The notes under the pieces were generated by a model. That model was not told the DNA's origin, made no database searches, and worked only from the letters and a program-made list of their open reading frames with translations. Below are positions 8,519-17,149 of a stretch of 64,000 nt of DNA, piece by piece. The position numbers were made by a program, and so were the translations under genes. Location: assembly GCF_000243255.1 (NCBI RefSeq), contig NZ_CM001436.1:2833075-2897074 (forward strand), read 5' to 3'. How positions within the stretch are numbered: position 1 is the stretch's first letter; each line of letters starts with the position of its first letter. The DNA is from Methanoplanus limicola DSM 2279. GTDB taxonomy: Archaea; Halobacteriota; Methanomicrobia; Methanomicrobiales; Methanomicrobiaceae.

Positions 8519-10735
8519 TCACTGTACCGGAAAGATAAGTATATACTTCAGACCACCGTTATTTTCAATTTCAAGTTTCCCGTCAAGCTGTTCTGCCAGG
8601 TTTGTAATCAGTTCAAAGCCCAGACTCTCGGAATCTTCTATTCTGAAACCCTCCGGGAGGCCGCAACCGTTATCTGAGTATATAAGCCTGTAATTACCGT
8701 AATTATACTTTTGCAGAGAAATGCTTATCTGTCCGGGACCATCACCTGAAAATGCATACTTCAGTGAATTGGTAATCATCTCATTCAGCATAAGGCTGAG
8801 TGGTATACCCTTATCAAGGGAGAATCTGATCTCAGGGTCAATATCAGCCAGAAATCTTACATCTGCCCCTCTCGCAGATATCTCATTTATGAGATATGAA
8901 CCAAGAGATCTTATATGGTCATCAGCACCAACATCTGAAAGGGTATCTGAGCGGTACATCTTTTCATGAAGCATGCTCATAGAATAAACCTGATTATAGC
9001 ATTCCTGCAATATATCCTTAAGGCCCTGATCAGATGTATTGTATGAGTGCAGTCTAAGGATACTTGTGATAATCTGGAGGTTATTCTTTACCCTGTGATG
9101 GACCTCTTTTAGCAGAGTCTCTTTCTCCTTAAGTGACTCTTTAAGATTTTCGATGTATAAATTATTGCTGAGATTATAAACAGCATCAGGCTCTTTAACA
9201 TTGCTTAAATCTATAACAATACCTCTGACACCTACAGGGGTCCTTCCTCTCATAATGGGACTTGTAAAAAGCATTGCACCGAATAATGTCCCGTCTTTCT
9301 TCTTCATAGTGTACCTGATTCCAAGTTCCCTGCCATATGATGACAAAACAATATTGTCAAGTGCCCTGTTATGATCTTCGGGAATTACAAGGTCCAGAAA
9401 ACCAAGCCCTTTATCCAGGTCATCCGGAGAGTAACCAAGTTTGTCATAGCCCCTTTTATTAAGGAAGACAACATTCCTCTTAATATCAAGTTCAAAAACT
9501 GTCTGGGGCAGAAAATCACAGAGATCCCTGAATTTCTTCTCAGCTTTAAGCAGATCTTCTATGGCATTTTTCTGGTCAGTAATATCCCTGCCGATTGCCT
9601 GATATTCACGTACATCTCCATGTTCATCAAAGAAAGCTACTATATCCCATCTAATCCAGCAGGTACTCCCGTCAGGCAGGACAGCTCTGTTCTCAACTGA
9701 GCCGGAGAATTTATCAGGTGTAAGAGAACTGAAAAAATCGGAGAATAATGATATATTCTCCCCGCATATGTCCAGCCCGAAGAGATTTCCGGATATCTCC
9801 TCCGGACTTTTGCCCAGTAGTCTGCAGTATGCCTCATTGCAGAATGTAATTGTGCGGTCATCCCTGAATCTTACAATATATTCAGAATTTACGTCCACAA
9901 CATCCCTGTAAAGTTCACGACTCTCAAGCAGTTCCTTCTCAGTGTATTTAAGTCCGGTTATATCCTCAAAGACCTGAATTGCACCTGTAATATTGCCCTC
10001 ATTGTCCTTTAAAAGTTCAGCACTCATTCTGAACCAGGTGTCACCTATACCGCCGGGATTATTAAAGTGCCTCGTCTCCTCAATGCCATTGTAACCAAAT
10101 GCAGAAGGATCATATGAAGACAGTTCTGAATCCCTGCCTTTATGATCGATAACAAGATCTGCAAGCATAGGAGTTTTTTCCTTAAAGAATGGTTTCCAGG
10201 CATCTTTAGTCCCTATAATATCCCCCGCAGAGATTCCGGTATAATTCTCAAGCGCCACATTCCAGCGTGTAATAATATGATCTTTGTCCATTGCAAATGC
10301 CGGAACCGGAAGAAAACTTATGATATTATCCAGAAGTTCGTTAATTCTTAGAAGTTCTGATTTTGCCGCCAGTATTTCAGTAACATCATAGAGCACCATG
10401 ATAAAACCAAAATTCCGCCGGTTCTGTGAGATCATAATGAATAAAAGATTATACTTTTTTATTCCGTCAGGAGTAACAACTTCAGTGCATATAACGGAAT
10501 CTTCCGGTATTTCTCCCGCAATACATTTTTTTACTGAATTATTGATCTTTTTGAGGTTTTCTCCTGAGAAGAGTTCGGGTTCAAGAATATTTCTGCCTTT
10601 TAAATCTGTGTACTTAAATTTAACCAGATCTGCAAATTTATCATTTACATCCAGAATTTTGCCGGAATTGTCCATATTTATCGCAGGTGCCGGAATGTTT
10701 CTGAAAAGGGCGTTAAATCCGGAAAAATTCTTCAC
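8519..10735 (-). CDS. Multi-PAS sensor histidine kinase (HisKA_2 type)
   Basis: A 738-residue soluble protein with four PAS/PAC modules (about residues 8-115, 125-265, 270-390 and 395-515; endings such as FEDITGLKYTEKE and GRDITDQKNA). The kinase part has the HisKA_2 H-box EVHHRVKNNLQ with His546/His547, then a HATPase domain with N-box NEMITNSLKYAF and G-box DNGCGLPEG. No membrane segment is present. A small membrane protein is encoded just 3 bases upstream, so sensing and catalysis may be split over two chains. The response regulator follows 12 bases downstream. Confidence 0.9.
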   Translation of the reverse strand: MKNFSGFNALFRNIPAPAINMDNSGKILDVNDKFADLVKFKYTDLKGRNILEPELFSGENLKKINNSVKKCIAGEIPEDSVICTEVVTPDGIKKYNLLFIMISQNRRNFGFIMVLYDVTEILAAKSELLRINELLDNIISFLPVPAFAMDKDHIITRWNVALENYTGISAGDIIGTKDAWKPFFKEKTPMLADLVIDHKGRDSELSSYDPSAFGYNGIEETRHFNNPGGIGDTWFRMSAELLKDNEGNITGAIQVFEDITGLKYTEKELLESRELYRDVVDVNSEYIVRFRDDRTITFCNEAYCRLLGKSPEEISGNLFGLDICGENISLFSDFFSSLTPDKFSGSVENRAVLPDGSTCWIRWDIVAFFDEHGDVREYQAIGRDITDQKNAIEDLLKAEKKFRDLCDFLPQTVFELDIKRNVVFLNKRGYDKLGYSPDDLDKGLGFLDLVIPEDHNRALDNIVLSSYGRELGIRYTMKKKDGTLFGAMLFTSPIMRGRTPVGVRGIVIDLSNVKEPDAVYNLSNNLYIENLKESLKEKETLLKEVHHRVKNNLQIITSILRLHSYNTSDQGLKDILQECYNQVYSMSMLHEKMYRSDTLSDVGADDHIRSLGSYLINEISARGADVRFLADIDPEIRFSLDKGIPLSLMLNEMITNSLKYAFSGDGPGQISISLQKYNYGNYRLIYSDNGCGLPEGFRIEDSESLGFELITNLAEQLDGKLEIENNGGLKYILIFPVQ

Positions 10736-10738
10736 AAA

Positions 10739-11071
10739 CTACCTGCTTAAAAGTGAGATAATAACCGCAACTGAGAGCATAATAAGCGCCCTTAAAAGAA
10801 TCTCAGTTATGACGGCAGGATCGCTTAAGAGAAGCAGGGAAGAGGAAATGTAGAATAATATAATGCAGAGAGATACATACATACCCTCCCGTCCAAACCA
10901 GATTACAAACAGTAATATCGGTATATAGTACAGATGGGATGAGACCAGAGTATAACTATTTAACAAAAATATAATATTTGCCAGAATCACGGCTGCAAGA
11001 ATAGAGAGAGAGATCATGAGGCGATCTCTCCTCTGAATTCTAAAAAAAGAAGAATTGATAGAATCCGACAT
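10739..11071 (-). CDS. Small membrane protein, candidate sensor input for the downstream kinase
   Basis: A 110-residue protein with about three to four hydrophobic segments (LMISLSILAAVILANIIFLL, LYYIPILLFVIWF, VSLCIILFYISSSLLLL, ALIMLSVAVIISLL). The YYIP-x-FxxWFGRxG pattern resembles the N-terminal membrane module found on many archaeal and bacterial PAS kinases. It is first in the operon and ends 3 bases before the kinase start. I infer that it is the detached membrane module of that kinase; a single stop separates the two frames. Confidence 0.65.
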   Translation of the reverse strand: MSDSINSSFFRIQRRDRLMISLSILAAVILANIIFLLNSYTLVSSHLYYIPILLFVIWFGREGMYVSLCIILFYISSSLLLLSDPAVITEILLRALIMLSVAVIISLLSR

Positions 11072-11234
11072 AATATAACTCCTTGTTCACCATACCATAT
11101 AAATCTACCAACTCTCTTTAATAGAACGAAAAATTCCCGGAAAAAATGCCTTTGAACCGGAATTTTGCGGCATATATTTTCATTGAACTTTTATCAGATT
11201 ACAATAGAACGACCACCAACATAAATACTATGAA

Positions 11235-11248
11235 GTACAATTATGTAC
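11235..11248. promoter_or_regulatory. Palindromic operator candidate before the first S-component gene
   Basis: GTACA-ATTA-TGTAC is an inverted repeat just downstream of an AT-rich TATA candidate (ATAAATAC, about 11221-11228) and 55 bases before the ATG at 11303. The motif TGAAGTA occurs at 11231 and again at 11251, 20 bases or about two helical turns apart. The stretch includes TGTACA, the TRP-box core described for the TrpY repressor of Methanothermobacter; relevance here is inference from the TrpP-like transporter. Confidence 0.5.
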
Positions 11249-11302
11249 ATTGAAGTATTGTAAAATGCAACGTACTAAAAAAACATTCAGGTGAAAAAGT
11301 AA

Positions 11303-11821
11303 ATGAAATCAAAAGATATAGCAATTGTAGGAATATGCCTTGCAATCGGGGCAATTCTAAGGTTTGTTGCAAATATGTTCCCCGGAGCAATTGTCGGAAA
11401 TCCGGTAATTGCCCTTTACTGCCTTGCAATTATTCTTATAAGACCATCGGTAAAGGAAGCAGCAGGAATAGGGCTTGTGGCAGGGGTTATGTCAATGATG
11501 ATCAGCCATTCGATATTTCCGCCGGCAAACCTCATCAGCGAGCCTTTGGGAGCAGTTGTATGCGCAGTGACATACAGTCTGTTAAAGGAGAAGATACCAT
11601 TAAAAGAGGCCGTTACAACATTTGTATCAACATGTGTAAGTGGATTTTCCTTCATAGGAATCTGCATGGCTGTGATGCTGGCATCAGTTGTAGCGGTTCC
11701 TACAGGGACAGTTACCGGATTTTTCATTGCCGTTCTTCCAATAGTGATAATAACAGCAGTCATTAATTCGGTTGTTACACAGATACTTTACATTCCGTCA
11801 AAGAAAGTTCTGGCAAGGTGA
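11303..11821 (+). CDS. ECF transporter S component, TrpP-like (possibly tryptophan)
   Basis: A 172-residue integral membrane protein with five to six hydrophobic helices and no ATPase. The first helix IAIVGICLAIGAILRFVANM and the motif FPPANLISEPLGAV recur almost unchanged in the fused protein at 11887 (IAIAGILLAIGAILRYLSNI; FPPANLISEPIGAL), so the two are recent paralogues. They resemble the substrate-binding subunits of energy-coupling factor transporters of the TrpP type. This free subunit probably shares the ATPase/EcfT module encoded downstream. The substrate is uncertain. Confidence 0.75.
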   Translation: MKSKDIAIVGICLAIGAILRFVANMFPGAIVGNPVIALYCLAIILIRPSVKEAAGIGLVAGVMSMMISHSIFPPANLISEPLGAVVCAVTYSLLKEKIPLKEAVTTFVSTCVSGFSFIGICMAVMLASVVAVPTGTVTGFFIAVLPIVIITAVINSVVTQILYIPSKKVLAR

Positions 11822-11840
11822 ATAATTACACTAATTAACC

Positions 11841-11864
11841 TTGATGTATAACAATATACATCAA
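11841..11864. promoter_or_regulatory. Perfect 24-bp palindromic operator candidate
   Basis: TTGATGTATA-ACAA-TATACATCAA has two perfect 10-bp arms around a 4-base spacer, 22 bases before the ATG at 11887. The following AAAGTATTTTAA echoes GAAGTATTGTAAAA next to the operator at 11235, so both S-component genes seem to be controlled by the same DNA-binding protein. Its position between the two genes suggests an internal repressible promoter. Confidence 0.6.
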
Positions 11865-11886
11865 AGTATTTTAACCGGGGCAATTA

Positions 11887-13965
11887 ATGAAATCACGGGA
11901 CATCGCCATAGCAGGAATACTCCTGGCAATAGGTGCAATTTTAAGGTACCTCTCAAACATAGTACCGGGCGCCATAGTAGCCAATCCGATAATAGCCCTT
12001 TACTGCCTTGCAATTATACTCATTGCACCGAAAGTGAAGGATGCACTTGGAATTGGCATAGTCGCCGGAATTATATCCGCAATAATCAGCCATTCGATTT
12101 TTCCGCCGGCAAACCTCATCAGTGAGCCAATTGGTGCACTAGTCTGTCTTGGAGTATATAACCTTACCAGGAACAGAATTCCGCTCTCGCCCGGAATTTC
12201 AACCTTTATTGCAACACTTGCAAGCGGATTTTCATTCCTCATCATAAGCATTGTAGTGATAATGTCTTCTATAATCTCTGCACCCGGAGAGTCCTTCACA
12301 TTTGAGGTATTTGTGCTGACAGTATCACCAATAATTATTCTTACAGCCATCGCAAACTCTGTAATTACCCAGATACTCTCAATTCCTTCATCAAGAATTC
12401 TGATGAGAAACTCCTCAGGCATTCCCGAGGAAAGTTCATTTTCCGGACATACAGGAACAACTGCCGAAAAGAGAGAGAGAAGAGATGAATTTCCGGCTTT
12501 CAGATTTGAAAATTATTCATACAGATACCCACAGGGTAATGTTGAGGCGCTCAGCGAAATTAATCTTGAGATTGAAAAAGGTGAATTCATCCTTGTAAAC
12601 GGGACTACAGGTGCAGGAAAGACAACATTCTGCCTTGCAGCAGCCGGCATTTTAAACCATGAATATGAAGGAACCTCTGGTGGCAGGCTGGAGATTTTCG
12701 GCAGAGAAGTTCTGGAATACCAGGATATGGGAGAGATTGGCAGTCATATAGGCTTTGTATTCGATGACGCAGACGCTCAGCTGATCTTTACGACTGTAGA
12801 AGAGGAAGTGCTCTCCGGGCTTGAGAACCGCGGGCTTGATGAAAGATCAGTCAGGGACAAACTTGAGGAGATTATGGACCTGACTGAAATTTCGGGCTTA
12901 AGGTACAGGGCACCGCATACACTCTCCGGGGGGCAGAAACAGAGGGTAGCACTGGCGGCAACTCTTGCGTCAGGAACTGAATGCTTAATTCTTGATGAGG
13001 CAACTGCAGAACTTGACACTGAGGCAACTGAGAAGATAATAAAGATCCTCTCTAAACTTAAAAGTGAAGGCAAAACTATCATCGTTGTCGAGCAGAAACC
13101 CGAAGAGATGTCGGGAATTGCTGACAGAGTCGTAATTATAGATAACGGAAGGATTTCCGGAAACTACCCCGCAGACGAATATTTCAGAGATTATAATATA
13201 CGGAAAGATGAGAGCAGTGCTGAAGTGGAATGTGCCGGAAAAATATTTGTAAATACAGCAGAACTTACAGAGAGAAACATTGACAGGACAGTCGTTGAAT
13301 TTAAAGATGTCACACATAATTACGGCAAAGAGACAGCCCTTGACAATGTATCATTAAAGATATATAAGGGAGAACTGATTGCCATAATAGGTGAGAACGG
13401 TTCGGGAAAGACAACACTGTCAAAGCATATAAACGGGCTGTTAAAACCGACCTCAGGGGAAGTTGTGGTCGCCGGAATCAATACCGCAGGAAGTACAGTC
13501 ACAGAACTTGCAAAACATGCAGGACTGGTATTTCAGAATCCCGACACCATGCTCTTTGAGGACAGTGTCGAGAAGGAGATATTATTCGGCCTTAAGAATA
13601 CCGGCGCTGATTTGGCCAAAGATCCGGATTACATCAACAGAATCCTTGAAGAGTTCGGGCTTTCAGGCAGAAACGATACATTTCCCCGTTCAATGAGCCG
13701 TGGGGAGAGGCAGAGGCTTGCAATTGCCTGTGTAACCGCGATGAAACCGGAGATTATCATACTTGATGAACCGACAACCGGGCTTGACCCTGAGGAGTCG
13801 CTCAGGATAATGAATATCATCCGCCGTCTTGCAGAGGATGGGCATACAGTCATTATGGTCAGCCATGATATGAAGATTGTAGAGAAGCATGCCGGAAGGA
13901 TCATAAAAATGGAAGGCGGAAAGATTACCAGAGATATTTCATGCAGTATTTCCGGGGTGAACTGA
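11887..13965 (+). CDS. Fused ECF transporter: S component plus two ABC ATPase domains
   Basis: A 692-residue fusion. Residues 1-170 are a TrpP-like membrane S component. After a polar linker come two ABC ATPase domains: the first (about 200-420) has Walker A GTTGAGKTT, signature LSGGQKQR and Walker B CLILDEA; the second (about 455-685) has Walker A GENGSGKTT, a degenerate signature MSRGERQR and Walker B IIILDEP. ECF transporters usually encode S, EcfA, EcfA' and EcfT separately; fusion of S to both ATPases ties one substrate subunit permanently to the energising module. It is preceded by a perfect palindrome and followed, one base later, by EcfT. Confidence 0.88.
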   Translation: MKSRDIAIAGILLAIGAILRYLSNIVPGAIVANPIIALYCLAIILIAPKVKDALGIGIVAGIISAIISHSIFPPANLISEPIGALVCLGVYNLTRNRIPLSPGISTFIATLASGFSFLIISIVVIMSSIISAPGESFTFEVFVLTVSPIIILTAIANSVITQILSIPSSRILMRNSSGIPEESSFSGHTGTTAEKRERRDEFPAFRFENYSYRYPQGNVEALSEINLEIEKGEFILVNGTTGAGKTTFCLAAAGILNHEYEGTSGGRLEIFGREVLEYQDMGEIGSHIGFVFDDADAQLIFTTVEEEVLSGLENRGLDERSVRDKLEEIMDLTEISGLRYRAPHTLSGGQKQRVALAATLASGTECLILDEATAELDTEATEKIIKILSKLKSEGKTIIVVEQKPEEMSGIADRVVIIDNGRISGNYPADEYFRDYNIRKDESSAEVECAGKIFVNTAELTERNIDRTVVEFKDVTHNYGKETALDNVSLKIYKGELIAIIGENGSGKTTLSKHINGLLKPTSGEVVVAGINTAGSTVTELAKHAGLVFQNPDTMLFEDSVEKEILFGLKNTGADLAKDPDYINRILEEFGLSGRNDTFPRSMSRGERQRLAIACVTAMKPEIIILDEPTTGLDPEESLRIMNIIRRLAEDGHTVIMVSHDMKIVEKHAGRIIKMEGGKITRDISCSISGVN

Positions 13966-13966
13966 C

Positions 13967-14764
13967 ATGGCAGAGATATTACAGTACAAAAGAATAAACG
14001 GCATATTTCACAACTTAAATGCACTCTCAAAGGTGCTCTTTTTAATTTTTGTACTGCTGACCGCAATTGCAGCGACTGATCCTGTTATAATTGCCGGGCT
14101 TGTGGTAGTTCTCTTTATCCTTTCTGCAATCGGTAAATTCGCAGGCGAACTTGCAAGACAGGTGCCTATGCTTGTATTCCTCTCTGCCGGACTTGTGCTG
14201 CTTACGGTTCTGACCATGCAGAGCGGAGATGTGGTAGGATACCTGATTCCGTCAGCAGTTCCTGTGATAGGAGGAAATATACCGATAACAACAGGTGCCC
14301 TTAACTTTGCGGCAATTCTCTCACTGAGGTTCTTTGCAATGCTCTTTGCATTCCAGATACTTATCATATCCACACAGCCAAGGGACCTTGTCCATGCACT
14401 TCAGAAGGCCAGAATGCCGGTGGACTACACCCTCATGCTCCTGATAGCAATCAGGTTTATCCCAAGTCTTCAGCTTGAGGGTAAGAGAATTCAGGAGGCA
14501 CAGCTTGCAAGGGCATACAATCCGGGAGGGGGCATCACCGGAAAAGTGAAATCACTGACACCGATCATAATTCCGCTTGTTTCAAACGCACTTGGAAAAG
14601 CAAACGTCCTGGGACTCACCATTGACATGAGGGGCTTAAGGACAATGAAAAGGACACCGCTTGTAGAGGATCGGTTAAAGAGTGCCGATTATATCTGTAT
14701 TGTACTGATACTTGTTGCAGGTGCTGTGATGGCAGCGTATTTCACAGGTACGATTGCACTCTGA
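13967..14764 (+). CDS. ecfT: ECF transporter transmembrane subunit EcfT
   Basis: A 265-residue membrane protein with about five to six helices and the two cytoplasmic coupling motifs expected for EcfT (AQLARAYNPGGG near residue 180 and TIDMRGLRTM near residue 222) that dock onto the ATPases. It begins one base after the fused S-ATPase gene, so the two are translationally coupled. Together with that fusion it forms a complete uptake system for a small molecule; the free S component at 11303 may compete for it. Confidence 0.88.
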   Translation: MAEILQYKRINGIFHNLNALSKVLFLIFVLLTAIAATDPVIIAGLVVVLFILSAIGKFAGELARQVPMLVFLSAGLVLLTVLTMQSGDVVGYLIPSAVPVIGGNIPITTGALNFAAILSLRFFAMLFAFQILIISTQPRDLVHALQKARMPVDYTLMLLIAIRFIPSLQLEGKRIQEAQLARAYNPGGGITGKVKSLTPIIIPLVSNALGKANVLGLTIDMRGLRTMKRTPLVEDRLKSADYICIVLILVAGAVMAAYFTGTIAL

Positions 14765-14839
14765 ACCTGTGAAACTGATAACAGGGAACAACACAACAGT
14801 CAGATAAAAGTAATAGCAGATAAAAACATAGAGTCAGAT

Positions 14840-15043
14840 ATGAGTAATTTCACGGCAGTAATCTTTGAAGAAGAAGGATGCTATATTGCAGAATGTCCGG
14901 AAGTCGGGACCGTGAGCCAGGGAAGAACAATAGAAGAAGCACTAAAAAATCTAAAAGAGGCTACAGAACTCTACCTTGAAGAATTTCCGGTTACGAAAAG
15001 AGGGAATCCCATCATAACTTCCTTTGAGATAATTCCGGCATAA
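14840..15043 (+). CDS. hicB: HicB-like antitoxin
   Basis: A 67-residue protein with the HicB partial RNase H-like fold: FTAVIFEEEGCYIAECPEVG, TVSQGRTIEEALKNLKEA and TELYLEE in the expected order. The family usually adds a DNA-binding domain, absent here, so this is the short form. It is followed 11 bases later by a hicA reading frame carrying two stop codons (15055-15285). In intact systems HicA is an mRNA interferase neutralised by HicB; here the antitoxin may be an orphan. Confidence 0.85.
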   Translation: MSNFTAVIFEEEGCYIAECPEVGTVSQGRTIEEALKNLKEATELYLEEFPVTKRGNPIITSFEIIPA

Positions 15044-15054
15044 ATAAGTGGCAC

Positions 15055-15285
15055 ATGAAACCCGTTTCAGGCGAAAAAGCAATAAAAGTCCTCTGTAACA
15101 AGTAATGATTTACAATATCCGGCCAAAGCGGGAACCATGTAAGACTGTCCAGAATTACACCCTTTGGAAAAGTTGGAACTGTCATCCCAAAGCATAAGGA
15201 ACTAAAACCCGGAACCTTAAGAGGTGCCTTAAAACTTGCTAAGATTGACATTGATGACTTTTACAAAAAACTGCATGGAGATTGA
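15055..15285 (+). pseudogene. hicA: hicA toxin remnant with two consecutive in-frame stops
   Basis: Read through from the ATG at 15055, the frame gives MKPVSGEKAIKVLCNK, then TAA TGA (15103-15108), then FTISGQSGNHVRLSR, GKVGTVIPKHKELKPGTLRG and ALKLAKIDIDDFYKKL. This is a complete HicA dsRBD-like sequence including the catalytic His context (SGNHVRL) and the family hallmark PxHKELKPGTLR. Only the tandem stops disrupt it; they fall where HicA has its GF turn. The otherwise intact frame points to recent inactivation. Confidence 0.8.
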
Positions 15286-15412
15286 TGAATTCTCTTTTCA
15301 CCGGAATTTAGCTTATCATCTGAAAGTTCCTAATGACTGTTGACATGTCTGTATCCGCAACCGGAATAGTCCATTGAGATCCTATCTGAAACCCCCTGTC
15401 TGCTGCAAAAAT

Positions 15413-16126
15413 TTAGTTTTTAAGTTTAGAAGAGAGAACAGAATTTATGGAATACATCTTCTGCGTTCCGGCTTTCTCCTCCAGAATTGTTTCTGCTTCC
15501 TTAAGCTTTCTTATATGGTATGTAACTGTTCCCTTGTTCACACCCAGAATTACGGCAATCTGTTTGTTTGTAATTCCGGGATTATTATCAATAATGCTGA
15601 TAATTCTCATTGCTGCCTCATTTCCAGATATGACAATTGCTTTTTTCTGGTTCTCTGAATATCTTCCGCTGTTATAGAAGAGATGTGCTTTATTTCCCCT
15701 GTGCATTATTGATATTTTATGAGATGAATTCAGAATATCAATATGGTACCTGAGAGTGCCCCTGTTTATCATTAATGACCTTTCAATATCAGAAAGTGTC
15801 GCACCTGGATTTTCGGAGATATAATCCAGTATCAGATTTCGTTTTGGATTTTTTCTGTATGTCTTTGTTTTTCCAATTAAGACAGGCAAATATTTTATAA
15901 TTGCAAACAATGAAAAAATTAAACATACAATTTCTGAGACCTGCACCCACAACGGGAGATCAGCAAAGGTTTCATTGCCATCAGCACCGCTAAAGTCAAC
16001 TCCCGGCATATCTTCCGGATATTCATTACTATATGGTGTAACTATATATTCACCTGAAACTGCTGATGAGAAAGAAGATAAAATAATTATTACAAACAAA
16101 AAAACAGAGTGGAAATTTGGTCTCAC
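15413..16126 (-). CDS. Membrane-anchored regulator with two winged-helix domains
   Basis: A 237-residue protein with a signal-like N-terminus (ending VSGEYIV), a short outer segment of about 45 residues, one transmembrane helix (about 60-85), and two cytoplasmic winged-helix domains (KRNLILDYISENPGATLSDI with INRGTLRYHIDIL; AAMRIISIIDNNPGITNKQI with VNKGTVTYHIRKL). This one-span, two-wHTH form is widespread in Methanomicrobia and is thought to be transcriptional. It sits second in an operon behind the secreted-protein gene at 16148, whose promoter carries the box shared with the protease array, so it is a good candidate regulator of that array (inference). Confidence 0.8.
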   Translation of the reverse strand: MRPNFHSVFLFVIIILSSFSSAVSGEYIVTPYSNEYPEDMPGVDFSGADGNETFADLPLWVQVSEIVCLIFSLFAIIKYLPVLIGKTKTYRKNPKRNLILDYISENPGATLSDIERSLMINRGTLRYHIDILNSSHKISIMHRGNKAHLFYNSGRYSENQKKAIVISGNEAAMRIISIIDNNPGITNKQIAVILGVNKGTVTYHIRKLKEAETILEEKAGTQKMYSINSVLSSKLKN

Positions 16127-16147
16127 AATGATAATAATATGAAACTA

Positions 16148-16591
16148 TCAGATAGAATAATCTTCGGTTCCTGAGACACTGTAACCATAGACTTTGTAAT
16201 CCCATCTCCCGGATGCGATACCATCAGGATTTGTTATGGAGAGAGATATTTTCCCATCTGTCCGTCCATCGGCATTGTCATAATATGGCCCAAGAATTTC
16301 TCCATCAGCAGTATATATTTTGAGGCTGAGAGAGTTTGAAGGATTGCCCCAGTTAAGGTTAATATTCAATACATTTGTAGATGAAGAAACCTGTTTGTAG
16401 TGCCAGTTTGTTTCCCCCTGAGATATAGAAGAATAGACTGTTCTCATATTATCATCTGATTTACATAATACTCCTGATTTAACCACATACCCGCCATTAT
16501 CCTCACTAACTAATCCATCACCTGCTGCTATAACAGGACAAACAAGCAGCATAACTATAGCTGACGCTAAAACAATAGACCTTTCAAGCAT
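16148..16591 (-). CDS. Secreted beta-sandwich protein, divergent to the protease array
   Basis: The ATG at 16591 is chosen because AAGGAG lies ten bases upstream and it yields a clean signal peptide (LERSIVLASAIVMLLV, ending VIAAGDG). An upstream ATG at 16702 only reads through promoter sequence. The mature 125 residues are Ser/Thr/Asn-rich; LNINLNWGNPSNSLSLKIYTADGE and GRTDGKISLSITNP (shown in parts) with GRWDYKVYGYSV resemble a PPC/jelly-roll fold. It is 21 bases ahead of the membrane regulator gene and is driven by a minus-strand copy of the box used by leader family A. Confidence 0.65.
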   Translation of the reverse strand: MLERSIVLASAIVMLLVCPVIAAGDGLVSEDNGGYVVKSGVLCKSDDNMRTVYSSISQGETNWHYKQVSSSTNVLNINLNWGNPSNSLSLKIYTADGEILGPYYDNADGRTDGKISLSITNPDGIASGRWDYKVYGYSVSGTEDYSI

Positions 16592-16661
16592 AGACAAATT
16601 TCTCCTTAAATTACAAATTACCCGATTATTGGGATTTGTCTGAATTAAAGTCTCTAAAAAT

Positions 16662-16698
16662 GAGTACTTATAATTTCTGTCCAGAGTCTCCAACAAAG
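16662..16698 (-). promoter_or_regulatory. Family A promoter box on the minus strand
   Basis: Read on the minus strand this contains TTGGAGACTCTGGACAG followed by AAATTATAAG, matching the plus-strand boxes before leaders A1-A7 (GGACAGAAATTACTTATAA). The TATA-like TTATAA is about 75 bases before the start at 16591. A weaker second copy (GAGACT, six bases, CAGACAAAT) lies between it and the gene. The box probably binds a shared activator or repressor next to TATA. Confidence 0.6.
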
Positions 16699-16864
16699 AC
16701 ACTTTCTCTCAGGAATAATTAAGCTATAGCGCACAAACAAGCACAAATGAGAGATAATCCAACAAGACATATTCGCCATACAACATAATACAAACCACAT
16801 ACTGCCACAAGTTATACATTAAAACTCACTGCGCAGATTCACCCACAAAGTGTAGAAATCCTCG

Positions 16865-17149
16865 CCTTGTTGGAGACTCTGGACAGAAATTACTTATAAC
16901 AATATTTAGAGATATAAAAAAACGGCATAAAAGACTGAAGAGAAGAGAAACTAAAGGCCACAAAACGGACATTAGACCTGAAGGCTCCTTACTCTTCAGC
17001 AGTTTCAGATGCCAGCCATAACAGCAGGCAGTACTAATTAATTAGCTGCATTATTGCAGATTAAGGTTTGCATGCCGGTTGTTCTTAGAACCTAGGTTTG
17101 CCAGTTTGAGTAAAACCCTCCAGGCAAACTTAAGATGGAGACGAAAAAC
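16865..17149 (+). promoter_or_regulatory. Leader A1: promoter plus structured 5' leader
   Basis: Starts with CCTTGTTGGAGACTCTGG, TATA-like CTTATAAC at 16893, a hairpin I region (CTGAAGAG near 16934 with CTCTTCAG near 16992), and the hairpin II 3' arm TGCCGGTTGTT. The 5' arm of hairpin II is imperfect here (GCAGGCA instead of CCGGCA). A1 and A3 carry an extra hairpin III just before the ribosome site (CCTAGGTTTGCC with GGCAAACTTAAG). About 100 bases upstream are shared almost base for base with A3. Confidence 0.75.

Noticed and set aside
16592..16702. A longer N-terminus for the protein at 16148
   Set aside because: The extra 37 residues are a translation of the promoter box and TATA region; the ATG at 16591 has a good ribosome site and signal peptide.
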